A stretch of DNA of 7,659 nucleotides from Methylacidiphilum sp. (GCA_020718125.1 DYDC01000124.1:1-7659); one strand, 5' to 3'; positions 1-7,402 are shown, counted from the first letter of the stretch. The notes: a model not told the origin generated them from the sequence alone. Program-made: numbers and translations.

Positions 1-1668
1 GCCGCGCCTGCACCCGCGGGCGGCGCTCCTGCGCCTGGTCCGGCGATCCCTGGCGCGGCTCCTGCGGCGATCCCTGGCGCTCCCGGCGCTCCAGAACCCG
101 CACCCGTTCCCGGTGTGGCCCCGGTGCCTGCTGCTGGTGGTGGCGGTGCGCCTGTTATCACGCTCAGTCTGAAAAAAGTCCCCCTTCGCGATGCCTTGCG
201 ATATGTGACCGATATCGCGGGGTTGAAGCTCCGCGTTGAAGAACGGGCCGTTCTTATCGTGCCGGCCAGCTATGTCCCACCGGGCGCGATGGAGACACGC
301 AACTACAAGATCCAAGCTGGTGTATTTACAACCATCCTGACCGGCGGCGCTGGTGGCGGGGCGGCCCCGGCTGCTGCGCCTGGACCCGCGCCGGCTCCCG
401 CGCCTGCGGCGGCCCCGATGGGCGGCGGCGGTGGGCCTTCCGGCGAGGAAGTGAAGAAGTTCTTCACAGATGCGGGTGTGCCGTTCCCCTCAGGTTCCTC
501 GGTCACTTATCAGGAACGCATCAATACTTTGTTTGTCACAAACACACCGGAGAACCTTGAGACGTTCGAGCTGGTTCTAGCCAGCCTCAACATCGTTCCG
601 AGCCAGGTTGTCATCGAGGCCAAATTCGTCGAAATCCGGCAGAGCGACCTGCGCGAACTGGGCTTCGACTGGATCCTGGGCGACTGGAACTTTGGCCACG
701 TGAACAGTGCTGGCAAGAACTTCAATCTTGAGGGGGGTGGCAACCGGGCGTTTGCGGGATACCCAACCTCTTCCAACCCCGGCGGCAACGTGCCGTTTTA
801 TCAACCAGGCGACCTTGTGCAGGACTCGGATCGGTTGCGAGGGCTGCGTTACGCCAGCACTGGTGGCACCTTGAGCGGCAACGCGCTTGACAACCTGCTC
901 ACCGGCAGGGGCGTCCAACAGAATGTTGTGGCGGATTCGGTGGCAACAATCAGCGGCTTGCTTACCAATCCGCAATTCCAGCTCGTCATTCGCGCCCTGG
1001 CCCAGCGGCAGAACGTGGACCTGCTCTGCGCACCGAAGGTCACCACCATCAGCGGCCAGCAAGCCAAGATGGAAGTCACCCGCGAGTTCTTCTATCCAAC
1101 CGAGTTCGAGCCGCCGCGCGCCGGTGCCGGCCTCCTCCCCGGTGGCGTCATAGCCGTCACCCCGCCCACTCCCGGTGGTTTCCAAATGCGTCCCCTTGGG
1201 GTCTTGCTCAACGTCACCCCGCAGGTGGGCCCGGATGGCTATACCATCAACCTCACCCTGATTCCTGAAGTCAGCGATTTCGAAGGGTTCATTGATTACG
1301 GCAGCCGATCGGGATTGGGTGACGCCGCGGCTCAGAACCAGGGAGCGGGGGCGCAGGTTTACTTGTCCTTTCCATATCCCCAGCCGATCTTCACCACCCG
1401 GCGCGTCACCACCAGCGTCATCATCTGGGACGGCCAGACCGTTGTCATCGGCGGCCTCATCCGCGAGGACGCGATGAAGATCAAGGACAAGATCCCGTTC
1501 CTCGGCGACATTCCGATGGTCGGCAAGCTCTTCCGCAGCGAACTGGAAAACAACGTCAAGCGCAATCTCCTGGTCTTCGTCACCGCCAAATTGATCAACC
1601 CGGCGGGCGAACCGATTCACAAGACGGCTGCTGCCGCCCCGGCGGGCGCGGCGCCGGCCAATCCCTGA
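1..1668 (+). CDS. Secretin (GspD/PilQ-type outer-membrane channel), 5'-truncated by window edge
   Basis: This is the C-terminal 555 residues of a secretin, the protein that forms the outer-membrane gate of type II secretion systems and type IV pili. The frame is open from base 1, so the real start lies outside; the GTG at 115 is internal to an Ala/Pro/Gly-rich stretch and is not a credible start. In order, by visible residue: an AP-rich linker (1-50); an STN/secretin-N-like segment (about 51-90, ITLSLKKVPLRDALRYV); a second Ala/Pro/Gly linker (about 115-145); a second N-type subdomain with LFVTNTPENLE; then QVVIEAKFVEI, the usual entry to the secretin core. The C-terminal hallmarks are clear: VVIGGLIRED, then KIPFLGDIPMVGKLFRS, then NLLVFVTAKLI. 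No signal peptide is visible because the N-terminus is missing. Whether it serves secretion or pili cannot be decided without the upstream genes. The family call is firm; the system is not. Confidence 0.92.
   Translation, partial: AAPAPAGGAPAPGPAIPGAAPAAIPGAPGAPEPAPVPGVAPVPAAGGGGAPVITLSLKKVPLRDALRYVTDIAGLKLRVEERAVLIVPASYVPPGAMETRNYKIQAGVFTTILTGGAGGGAAPAAAPGPAPAPAPAAAPMGGGGGPSGEEVKKFFTDAGVPFPSGSSVTYQERINTLFVTNTPENLETFELVLASLNIVPSQVVIEAKFVEIRQSDLRELGFDWILGDWNFGHVNSAGKNFNLEGGGNRAFAGYPTSSNPGGNVPFYQPGDLVQDSDRLRGLRYASTGGTLSGNALDNLLTGRGVQQNVVADSVATISGLLTNPQFQLVIRALAQRQNVDLLCAPKVTTISGQQAKMEVTREFFYPTEFEPPRAGAGLLPGGVIAVTPPTPGGFQMRPLGVLLNVTPQVGPDGYTINLTLIPEVSDFEGFIDYGSRSGLGDAAAQNQGAGAQVYLSFPYPQPIFTTRRVTTSVIIWDGQTVVIGGLIREDAMKIKDKIPFLGDIPMVGKLFRSELENNVKRNLLVFVTAKLINPAGEPIHKTAAAAPAGAAPANP
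41..80 (+). repeat. Direct repeat, 16 nt, in the secretin linker
   Basis: The 16-nt string CGGCGATCCCTGGCGC occurs at 41-56 and again at 65-80, a 24-nt period equal to eight codons. Both copies encode an Ala-Ile-Pro-Gly-Ala stretch in the Ala/Pro/Gly-rich linker. This is seen directly and fits linker growth by in-frame slippage or duplication. More copies may lie upstream of the window. Confidence 0.8.
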
Positions 1669-1669
1669 A

Positions 1670-1696
1670 CGGGCCTGACGGCCCGGACGTTTTCTC
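1670..1696 (+). terminator. Putative intrinsic terminator after the secretin gene
   Basis: A perfect 6-bp GC stem, CGGGCC (1670-1675) and GGCCCG (1680-1685) with a TGAC loop, begins two bases after the secretin stop codon. It is followed after four bases by TTTTCT (1690-1695). The stem is short and the T-tract begins late and is interrupted, so termination may be partial. Its position directly after the stop supports the call. Confidence 0.5.
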
Positions 1697-1708
1697 CCGA
1701 AGCACCCC

Positions 1709-1727
1709 TGCCCGGCCCGTCCGGGCA
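1709..1727. repeat. Perfect 7-bp inverted repeat upstream of the exonuclease gene
   Basis: TGCCCGG (1709-1715) and CCGGGCA (1721-1727) form a perfect inverted repeat around CCCGT. It ends 18 bp before the ATG at 1746 and has no T-tract, so it is not a standard intrinsic terminator. It could be a protein-binding site, an mRNA leader hairpin, or chance in GC-rich DNA. I see no convincing promoter in 1669-1745. Confidence 0.4.
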
Positions 1728-1745
1728 TGGACACCGGCCTTGCAC

Positions 1746-2639
1746 ATGTCCGACAAAACACTGCTCATCGTGGATGGACACGGCTTCGCCTACCGGGCGT
1801 TCTTTGCCATTCCCCGGCTCACCAACCCGCGTGGTGAGCCGACCAACGCCATCTTCGGGTTCCTGAAGATGCTGCGCAAACTCGCCGACCAGTTCCAGCC
1901 GACCCACTGGGTCGTCACCTGGGATGCCGGTTTGCCCGGGGAACGCCTCAAATTGCTGGACACTTACAAGGCGCGGCGCAAACCGATGCCCGACGACTTG
2001 CGCGCGCAACTGCCCGGCATCCGGGAGTTGCTCGATGCGTCGCGCCTCGTCTCCCTCGAACAACCCGGCCACGAGGCTGACGACATCATCGCCTCGCTCT
2101 GCGCACAGGCCGGCGGCGCGCGCGTGCTCATTGCCAGCGCCGACAAGGATCTGATGCAGCTCGTCAACGACCGCGTCACCATCGTCCGCCAGACGCCGAA
2201 GGGCGACATTCTCATGGACCGCGAGGGCGTGGTGGCACGCTACGGCGTGCCGCCGGAGCGGATGCTCGACCTGCTCTGCCTCACCGGTGACAACTCCGAC
2301 AATATCCCCGGCATTCCGGGCGTCGGCGAGAAGACCGCCGCCGGATTGCTCCAGGCGTTTGGCAGCGCCGACGCCGTGCTGCAACGGAGCGCCGAGATCA
2401 AGAACCCGCGCCTGCGCGCCGCCATTGAGAACGCCGCCGCGCAACTCGCCTTGAACCGCACGCTGATGACGCTGAACGCCGCGTTGCCCGTGGCGGTGGA
2501 TTGGGACCGCTTTCGTCGCGTTGAAGGAGACCCGGACCGGCTGGCCGCGCTCTTTGAAAAGTCCGGGTTCAAGTCGTTGCTCGAAGAGATACGCCGGCGG
2601 GCGCAGCCGCCGCCGCAGGGCGAATTGTTCCTGGGCTGA
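1746..2639 (+). CDS. Stand-alone PolA-type 5'-3' exonuclease / flap endonuclease
   Basis: A 297-residue protein matching the 5'-3' exonuclease part of DNA polymerase I, the activity that removes RNA primers and 5' flaps. The polymerase domain is absent. Expected metal-binding acids are all visible: D10 (LIVDGHGFAYRAFF), D60 (WDA), E110/D112/D113 (GHEADD), D133 and D135 (SADKDLMQLV), D182 and D185 (GDNSDNIPG). The helix-hairpin-helix PGVGEKTA follows at 191-198, and the basic arch segment YKARRKP is at 74-80. The domain ends with LFEKSGFKSLLEE (269-281), then a Pro-rich tail to QGELFLG. ATG 1746 is chosen over TTG 1740, six bases upstream in frame, because the protein then opens as family members do; neither start has a clear Shine-Dalgarno. 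It lies just upstream of coaE and rho, where related bacteria carry full polA. The 170 bp to coaE is far too short to hold a decayed polymerase domain. Activity is inferred. Confidence 0.92.
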   Translation: MSDKTLLIVDGHGFAYRAFFAIPRLTNPRGEPTNAIFGFLKMLRKLADQFQPTHWVVTWDAGLPGERLKLLDTYKARRKPMPDDLRAQLPGIRELLDASRLVSLEQPGHEADDIIASLCAQAGGARVLIASADKDLMQLVNDRVTIVRQTPKGDILMDREGVVARYGVPPERMLDLLCLTGDNSDNIPGIPGVGEKTAAGLLQAFGSADAVLQRSAEIKNPRLRAAIENAAAQLALNRTLMTLNAALPVAVDWDRFRRVEGDPDRLAALFEKSGFKSLLEEIRRRAQPPPQGELFLG

Positions 2640-2664
2640 GTCGGAGTTGAACTCAAGTCGCGGC

Positions 2665-2692
2665 TTGACACTGCAAGGTTGCACACTAAACT
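2665..2692 (+). promoter_or_regulatory. Sigma70-type promoter for coaE-rho
   Basis: A perfect -35 TTGACA (2665-2670), a 16-bp spacer and a -10 TAAACT (2687-2692, four of six matches to TATAAT). The predicted start near 2699 would give a leader of about 110 nt before coaE. The leader holds a small hairpin, GCGGC (2775-2779) and GCCGC (2784-2788), about 20 nt before the ATG, and no riboswitch I recognise. This is the best promoter match in the window and suggests coaE-rho is transcribed independently of the exonuclease gene. Confidence 0.65.
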
Positions 2693-2809
2693 CGCGCGTC
2701 CGTTGGGACATCACAAACTTGCCGGGGCGGATATACCCGTAAGATTCGGCGACAGATAAATCCCCTCTTTCCGGGCGGCTCGCGCCGCTCATGAAGATCG
2801 GCGCCACAC

Positions 2810-3436
2810 ATGGAGCAGTTCATCCAAGTCGGCCTGACCGGCGGCATTGCCGCCGGAAAAACGACCGTGGCTGCCATGTTTGCGCGGCGCGGCACCGCGA
2901 TCATTGACACGGACGAACTGGCGCATCGCGCGATCGAAGCCGGCGGCCCGGCCTGCGACGCGGCGATCGAGGCCTTTGGCCGCGGCATCGTGGACGCCGG
3001 CGGCGCGATCAACCGCGCGCGGCTTGGCGAAATCGTCTTCGCCGACGACGCGCAGCGGCAACGGCTCAATGCCATCGTGCATCCGGCCGTGCGCGCCGCG
3101 TGGACAGCCGGGGTTGAAGGTCTCCGCCAGCGTGGCTGGCGGGGGATTGCGATGATTGTCGTGCCGCTGCTCTATGAAGTCGGTTTGGAAAAGCAGGTGA
3201 ACGCCGTCGTCACCGTGGCGTGCAGCGGGACGACCCAGCGGCAGCGGCTGCGCGAACGCGGCCTGACCGACACGCAGGCCGGCGCGCGCATCCGTGCCCA
3301 GTGGCCTGTCGCCGTGAAGATGGAAAAAGCGGATTTTGTGATTTGGAACGAGAGCGCGATGTCCGTGCTCGAACAGCAAGCCGCCCGCGTCTGGGACCGT
3401 CTCAGCGCACTGGCGGCCGGCAGCAAACCAATTTAA
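2810..3436 (+). CDS. coaE: Dephospho-CoA kinase
   Basis: CoaE phosphorylates the 3'-hydroxyl of the ribose of dephospho-CoA using ATP, the last step of coenzyme A synthesis, in the cytosol. The 208 residues match the usual length of about 200. The P-loop is GGIAAGKT (11-18), followed by IIDTDELAH (31-39), the conserved HP of the lid region (91-92), VVPLLYEVGL (117-126) and the C-terminal block RAQWPVAVKMEKADFVIWN (162-180). The start is bounded by an in-frame TGA at 2792-2794, and ATG 2810 puts the P-loop at the expected distance from the N-terminus. No strong Shine-Dalgarno precedes it. It sits 18 nt upstream of rho and downstream of a good promoter, so the two are probably co-transcribed. 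Nothing looks damaged. Confidence 0.95.
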   Translation: MEQFIQVGLTGGIAAGKTTVAAMFARRGTAIIDTDELAHRAIEAGGPACDAAIEAFGRGIVDAGGAINRARLGEIVFADDAQRQRLNAIVHPAVRAAWTAGVEGLRQRGWRGIAMIVVPLLYEVGLEKQVNAVVTVACSGTTQRQRLRERGLTDTQAGARIRAQWPVAVKMEKADFVIWNESAMSVLEQQAARVWDRLSALAAGSKPI

Positions 3437-3442
3437 CAAGAA

Positions 3443-3448
3443 AAGGAG
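3443..3448 (+). promoter_or_regulatory. Strong Shine-Dalgarno for rho
   Basis: AAGGAG lies six bases before the rho ATG at 3455, inside the 18-nt gap after the coaE stop. It is the clearest ribosome-binding site in the window. The other plus-strand genes largely lack one, which suggests rho needs its own efficient initiation inside a shared message. Confidence 0.8.
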
Positions 3449-3454
3449 TCCGTC

Positions 3455-4861
<1,407 letters not shown>

Positions 4862-4897
4862 GGTCGGGGCGGCATGCGCGGTCAGCGGCCGCCGACC
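4862..4897 (+). terminator. GC-rich stem-loop after rho, between convergent genes
   Basis: Starting directly after the rho stop, GGTCGG (4862-4867) pairs with CCGACC (4892-4897). The stem continues, across a two-base GG bulge, with CGGC (4870-4873) and GCCG (4888-4891), giving ten pairs in all. No T-tract follows on either strand, so a classical intrinsic terminator is not supported. It may block read-through into the convergent HEPN gene, help 3'-end formation, or be incidental. The 63-bp gap holds nothing else I can name. Confidence 0.35.
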
Positions 4898-4924
4898 GTC
4901 GTCATCAGGCAAAGCTTTCGGTTT

Positions 4925-5314
4925 TCATGCCCCCGCCAGTCCCAAACTCGCCCGGATGGCCCCGCGGATGGTTGTGCAGTCGGCGACGGCGATCTTGGCC
5001 AGATCGCGTGTGGCGGATTCGCCGGGATAGCGGCAGGCGACCGCGAACGTGCTCAGTTCAACCAACTTCGGTCGGAACGGCTCCCAAAGCGGTTCGTGGG
5101 GCAGATTGAGGTCGAGCAACTGTTCAAGGTCGTGCGTCTTGGTGAAGCGAACACCGGCCTCGACGAGGCGGGCCTTGAGGTATTTCTCGATGCACTGCTG
5201 GGCGTGGAAACAGGCGGCGTCGTAGTTCGGTTGGCGGCGGGCGCGCAGTTCGCGCCGGGCGGAGGCGAAGTCGGCCTCCGCTTTGTCAACCCACTCCTGC
5301 GTGCTCGGCTTCAT
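4925..5314 (-). CDS. HEPN domain protein, probable toxin partner of an MNT/HEPN pair
   Basis: A 129-residue all-helical HEPN-domain protein of the Pfam PF05168 type. It shows AACFHAQQCIEKYLKARL (33-50), the typical dimer helix, then KTHDLEQLL (59-67) and CRYPGE (94-99). In paired systems the HEPN protein is often an RNase toxin controlled by the neighbouring nucleotidyltransferase. The C-terminal helix here shows no clear RX4-6H motif; the only such spacing is R56-H61, inside the generally conserved KTHDL segment. RNase activity is therefore not assured. ATG at 5314 is preferred because the protein then begins directly before the first helix. An in-frame TTG at 5335 would add seven residues and has AGGA nearby, so it remains possible. 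The gene overlaps the end of the MNT gene by 29 nt, implying translational coupling. Composition matches the neighbours. Confidence 0.88.
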   Translation of the reverse strand: MKPSTQEWVDKAEADFASARRELRARRQPNYDAACFHAQQCIEKYLKARLVEAGVRFTKTHDLEQLLDLNLPHEPLWEPFRPKLVELSTFAVACRYPGESATRDLAKIAVADCTTIRGAIRASLGLAGA

Positions 5315-5627
5315 AGAGGGTTTCGCCCCGTTCAAGGATTTCCTGGAGGAAACAGTCGCCTTGTGCGAGCCGCTCGCTGACGGTCTGCGGACTGCGCACG
5401 ATCAGGTCCATCGGGAAACCGCCACGGATGCGCTGGCGGATGCGGGCGGCTTGAACGGCGCTGTGGCCTTCGTGGGGCATGATGACCAGCAGGTCCGCAT
5501 CGGAATCCTCGGTGGGCGTGCCGCCGGCGTAGGAACCGAATAGAACGATCTTCTCTGGCCGGAAGAGCCGGGCAACTTCGCGGGCGAAAGTTTCGATTTG
5601 GGAGCGCGGGATCACCGCGGCGAACAT
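5286..5627 (-). CDS. MNT-type minimal nucleotidyltransferase, probable antitoxin
   Basis: A 113-residue nucleotidyltransferase of the DNA polymerase beta superfamily. The signature is complete: G31-S32, ten residues, then D43-A44-D45 (the GSX10DXD motif), and the third acid D74 in MDLIVRS (73-78). Studied members of MNT/HEPN pairs transfer nucleotides from ATP to the partner HEPN protein and so silence it; that this one does so is inferred. Length is typical of the family. The ATG at 5627 begins a short helix before the core and has no obvious Shine-Dalgarno. The order MNT first, HEPN second, with a 29-nt overlap, would ensure the antitoxin is made first. Two inverted repeats at 5647-5694, just upstream, are candidate operators. 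The pair points away from purH and towards rho. Confidence 0.92.
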   Translation of the reverse strand: MFAAVIPRSQIETFAREVARLFRPEKIVLFGSYAGGTPTEDSDADLLVIMPHEGHSAVQAARIRQRIRGGFPMDLIVRSPQTVSERLAQGDCFLQEILERGETLYEAEHAGVG

Positions 5628-5646
5628 AGCAGGTGGGCGGCTTGAT

Positions 5647-5671
5647 TGCCCATTACTTTTTCAAATGGGCA
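5647..5671. promoter_or_regulatory. Inverted repeat upstream of the MNT/HEPN genes, candidate operator
   Basis: TGCCCATT (5647-5654) and AATGGGCA (5664-5671) are a perfect 8-bp inverted repeat around a 9-nt spacer. It begins 20 bp upstream of the MNT start. The spot suits an operator controlling the toxin-antitoxin pair, though a leader hairpin in the minus-strand transcript is equally possible. I could not define a convincing promoter for the pair. Confidence 0.45.
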
Positions 5672-5681
5672 CCGCACCACC

Positions 5682-5694
5682 CCGATTTCATCGG
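5682..5694. repeat. Short inverted repeat in the divergent intergenic region
   Basis: CCGAT (5682-5686) and ATCGG (5690-5694) flank TTC. It lies 11 bp from the 8-bp repeat at 5647-5671 but differs from it in sequence. A 5-bp arm can arise by chance, so weight is low. Confidence 0.25.
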
Positions 5695-5707
5695 TTTGAA
5701 AAATTCC

Positions 5708-5737
5708 GTGACGCGCGCGGCGTGCGACTGCTACGCT
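5708..5737 (+). promoter_or_regulatory. Probable purH promoter, likely giving a leaderless transcript
   Basis: A -10-like TACGCT (5732-5737) lies 18 bp after GTGACG (5708-5713), which matches TTGACA at four of six positions. A start about seven bases past the -10 falls near 5744, three bases before the purH ATG. No Shine-Dalgarno is present, as expected of a leaderless message. The -10 and the bases after it, TACGCT then GCGCGCGTC, resemble the coaE promoter (TAAACT then CGCGCGTC). Matches are modest, so this is a reasoned guess. Confidence 0.5.
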
Positions 5738-5746
5738 GCGCGCGTC

Positions 5747-7303
5747 ATGGCTAAAATCCAACGCGCTCTTATCTCCGTCTCCGACAAGGCCGGCCTCATT
5801 GACTTCACCCGCGAACTCGCGGCGTCCGGCGTCGAGATCCTCTCCACCGGCGGCACCGCCAAGGCCCTGCGCGACGTGGGGCTGAAGGTGATGGATGTCA
5901 GCGAATACACCGGCTTCCCTGAAATGATGGACGGCCGCGTGAAGACGCTGCACCCGAAGGTCCACGGCGGGCTGCTGTTCCTGCGCGGCAACGCCGAGCA
6001 CGAAGCCGCCGCCGTCAAGCACGGCATCAAGCCGATTGACCTCGTCGTGGTGAACCTCTACCCGTTCGAGAAGACCGTTGCGAAACCCGGCGTGCAGCTT
6101 CACGACGCCATCGAGAACATAGACATTGGCGGCCCCTCGATGCTCCGCAGCGCGGCCAAGAACCACGCCAGCGTCACCGTCGTCGTGGACCCCGCCGACT
6201 ATGCGGCCGTGATCGAGGACATGAAAGAGCACGGCGGCGATACCTGCGCGAACTTCCGCCGCAAGCTCGCCGTGAAGGTCTATGAGACCACCTCGGCCTA
6301 CGACGCCGCCATCGCCGCCTACCTGCACAAGGTCCGCTGCGAGGAGAAGGGCGAGTTCAAATGGCCCGACCGGTTCACCGTCACCGGCGCGAAGGCGCGG
6401 GATCTGCGCTACGGCGAGAACCCGCACCAGCGCGCCGCGCTCTACGGGACGTTCAAGGACAGCTTCGAGCAACTCCACGGCAAGGAACTCAGCTACAACA
6501 ACATCCTCGACATCAGCGCCTCGGCGGGCTTGGTTGCCGAGTTTTCCGGTGACGCGCCGACGTGCGCCATCCTCAAGCACACCAACCCGTGCGGCGTCGG
6601 CCAGGGCGCAAACCTGCGCGAGGCGTGGGACAAGGCGTTCGAGACCGACAAACAGGCGCCATTCGGCGGCATCATCGTCGTCAACCGCCCGCTCGACCTC
6701 GACGTCGCACGGGCCATTGCGGAGATCTTCAGCGAGGTCATCATCGCGCCGGACTTCGCCGCCGACGCGCTCGCGCTGCTCCAGCAGAAGAAGAACCTCC
6801 GCCTCATGCGGATGAAGCAGAACCCGGCCGCAGTGCCGGGCGTGGATTTCCGCTCGGTTGTAGGCGGCTTGCTGGCGCAGGACCGCGACACGAAGCTGGT
6901 TGGCCGCGCTGATTGGAAGGTCGTGACGAAGCGCGCGCCGAGCGAGGCGGAAGCGAACGCGCTGCTGTTCGGCTGGCGCGTCGTCAAGCACGTGAAGTCC
7001 AATGCCATCGTCTATGCCGGCCCCGGCCGCACGCTCGGCATCGGCGCGGGCCAGATGAGCCGCGTGGACAGCTCGCGTATTGCGGTCTGGAAGGCCGGCG
7101 AGGCGAAGCTGTCGCTCAAGGGCAGCATCATCGCCAGCGACGCATTCTTTCCCTTCCCTGACGGCTTGCTCGCGGCGGCTGACGCTGGCGCGACGGCGGC
7201 GATTCAGCCCGGCGGCTCGGTGAAGGATGCCGACGTGATCAAGGCCGCCGACGAACGCGGCGTGGCGATGGTGTTCACGGGCGTCCGCCACTTCCGGCAC
7301 TGA
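5747..7303 (+). CDS. purH: Bifunctional AICAR formyltransferase / IMP cyclohydrolase
   Basis: PurH carries out the last two steps of de novo purine synthesis: formylation of AICAR with 10-formyl-tetrahydrofolate, then ring closure to IMP. The 518 residues are a normal full length. The N-terminal cyclohydrolase (MGS-like) domain shows ILSTGGTAKAL (31-41), MDGRVKTLHPKVHGG (61-75), NLYPFE (103-108) and IDIGGPSMLRSAAKNH (125-140). The transformylase domain shows RYGENPHQ (221-228), GKELSYNNILD (245-255), the catalytic Lys-His in KHTNPCG (K277, H278), APFGGI (304-309), SNAIV (418-422), GIGAGQMSRVDS (431-442), SDAFFPFPDG (464-473), IQPGGSVKD (486-494) and the terminal TGVRHFRH. The frame is open 38 codons further upstream, but that part overlaps the intergenic repeats and promoter; ATG 5747 gives the standard N-terminus MAKIQRALISVSDKAGL. 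It appears to be a single-gene unit with no purine gene beside it in the window. Confidence 0.98.
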   Translation: MAKIQRALISVSDKAGLIDFTRELAASGVEILSTGGTAKALRDVGLKVMDVSEYTGFPEMMDGRVKTLHPKVHGGLLFLRGNAEHEAAAVKHGIKPIDLVVVNLYPFEKTVAKPGVQLHDAIENIDIGGPSMLRSAAKNHASVTVVVDPADYAAVIEDMKEHGGDTCANFRRKLAVKVYETTSAYDAAIAAYLHKVRCEEKGEFKWPDRFTVTGAKARDLRYGENPHQRAALYGTFKDSFEQLHGKELSYNNILDISASAGLVAEFSGDAPTCAILKHTNPCGVGQGANLREAWDKAFETDKQAPFGGIIVVNRPLDLDVARAIAEIFSEVIIAPDFAADALALLQQKKNLRLMRMKQNPAAVPGVDFRSVVGGLLAQDRDTKLVGRADWKVVTKRAPSEAEANALLFGWRVVKHVKSNAIVYAGPGRTLGIGAGQMSRVDSSRIAVWKAGEAKLSLKGSIIASDAFFPFPDGLLAAADAGATAAIQPGGSVKDADVIKAADERGVAMVFTGVRHFRH

Positions 7304-7365
7304 GGCTTCGCCAATCTTCCGGCCACCGAAAGCGCGCCCACCGGCTGGCAACGCAGGCACGACCT

Positions 7366-7402
7366 GTCACGCAGCGTCAAGTTGTGAAGTGACCGTTTTT
7401 TT
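7366..7402 (+). terminator. Weak candidate terminator for purH
   Basis: GTCAC (7366-7370) and GTGAC (7389-7393) can pair around an 18-nt loop and are followed two bases later by seven T residues (7396-7402), the longest T-run in the window. The run's position about 90 bp after the purH stop fits, but the 5-bp stem with a large loop is poor. The T-run carries most of the case. Confidence 0.35.

Noticed and set aside
577..1761. Minus-strand open frame (394 codons) opposite the secretin gene
   Set aside because: Same cause: high-GC shadow of a clearly recognised secretin, with no ribosome-binding site or recognisable domain.
1617..2807. Minus-strand open frame (396 codons) across the exonuclease gene and both spacers
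   Set aside because: It spans intergenic hairpins and the coaE promoter and has no domain likeness; the plus-strand exonuclease has complete catalytic motifs.
2640..2809. Remnant of a PolA polymerase domain after the exonuclease gene
   Set aside because: The 170-bp spacer is too short, contains a good promoter, and shows no polymerase motif in any frame.
4874..5543. Plus-strand open frames at 4874-5380 and 5283-5543
   Set aside because: They are opposite the HEPN and MNT genes, whose motifs are clear on the minus strand; the plus-strand translations show none.
5633..5746. N-terminal extension of PurH by 38 codons
   Set aside because: The extra residues are not part of the PurH family N-terminus and the DNA holds inverted repeats and the likely promoter; ATG 5747 gives the standard start.
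5612..7360. Long minus-strand open frame (582 codons) opposite purH
   Set aside because: It is the antisense shadow of purH, open because of strong G/C third-position bias. Its translation is low-complexity Arg/Val/Gly-rich and matches no family I know, while the plus strand has every PurH motif.
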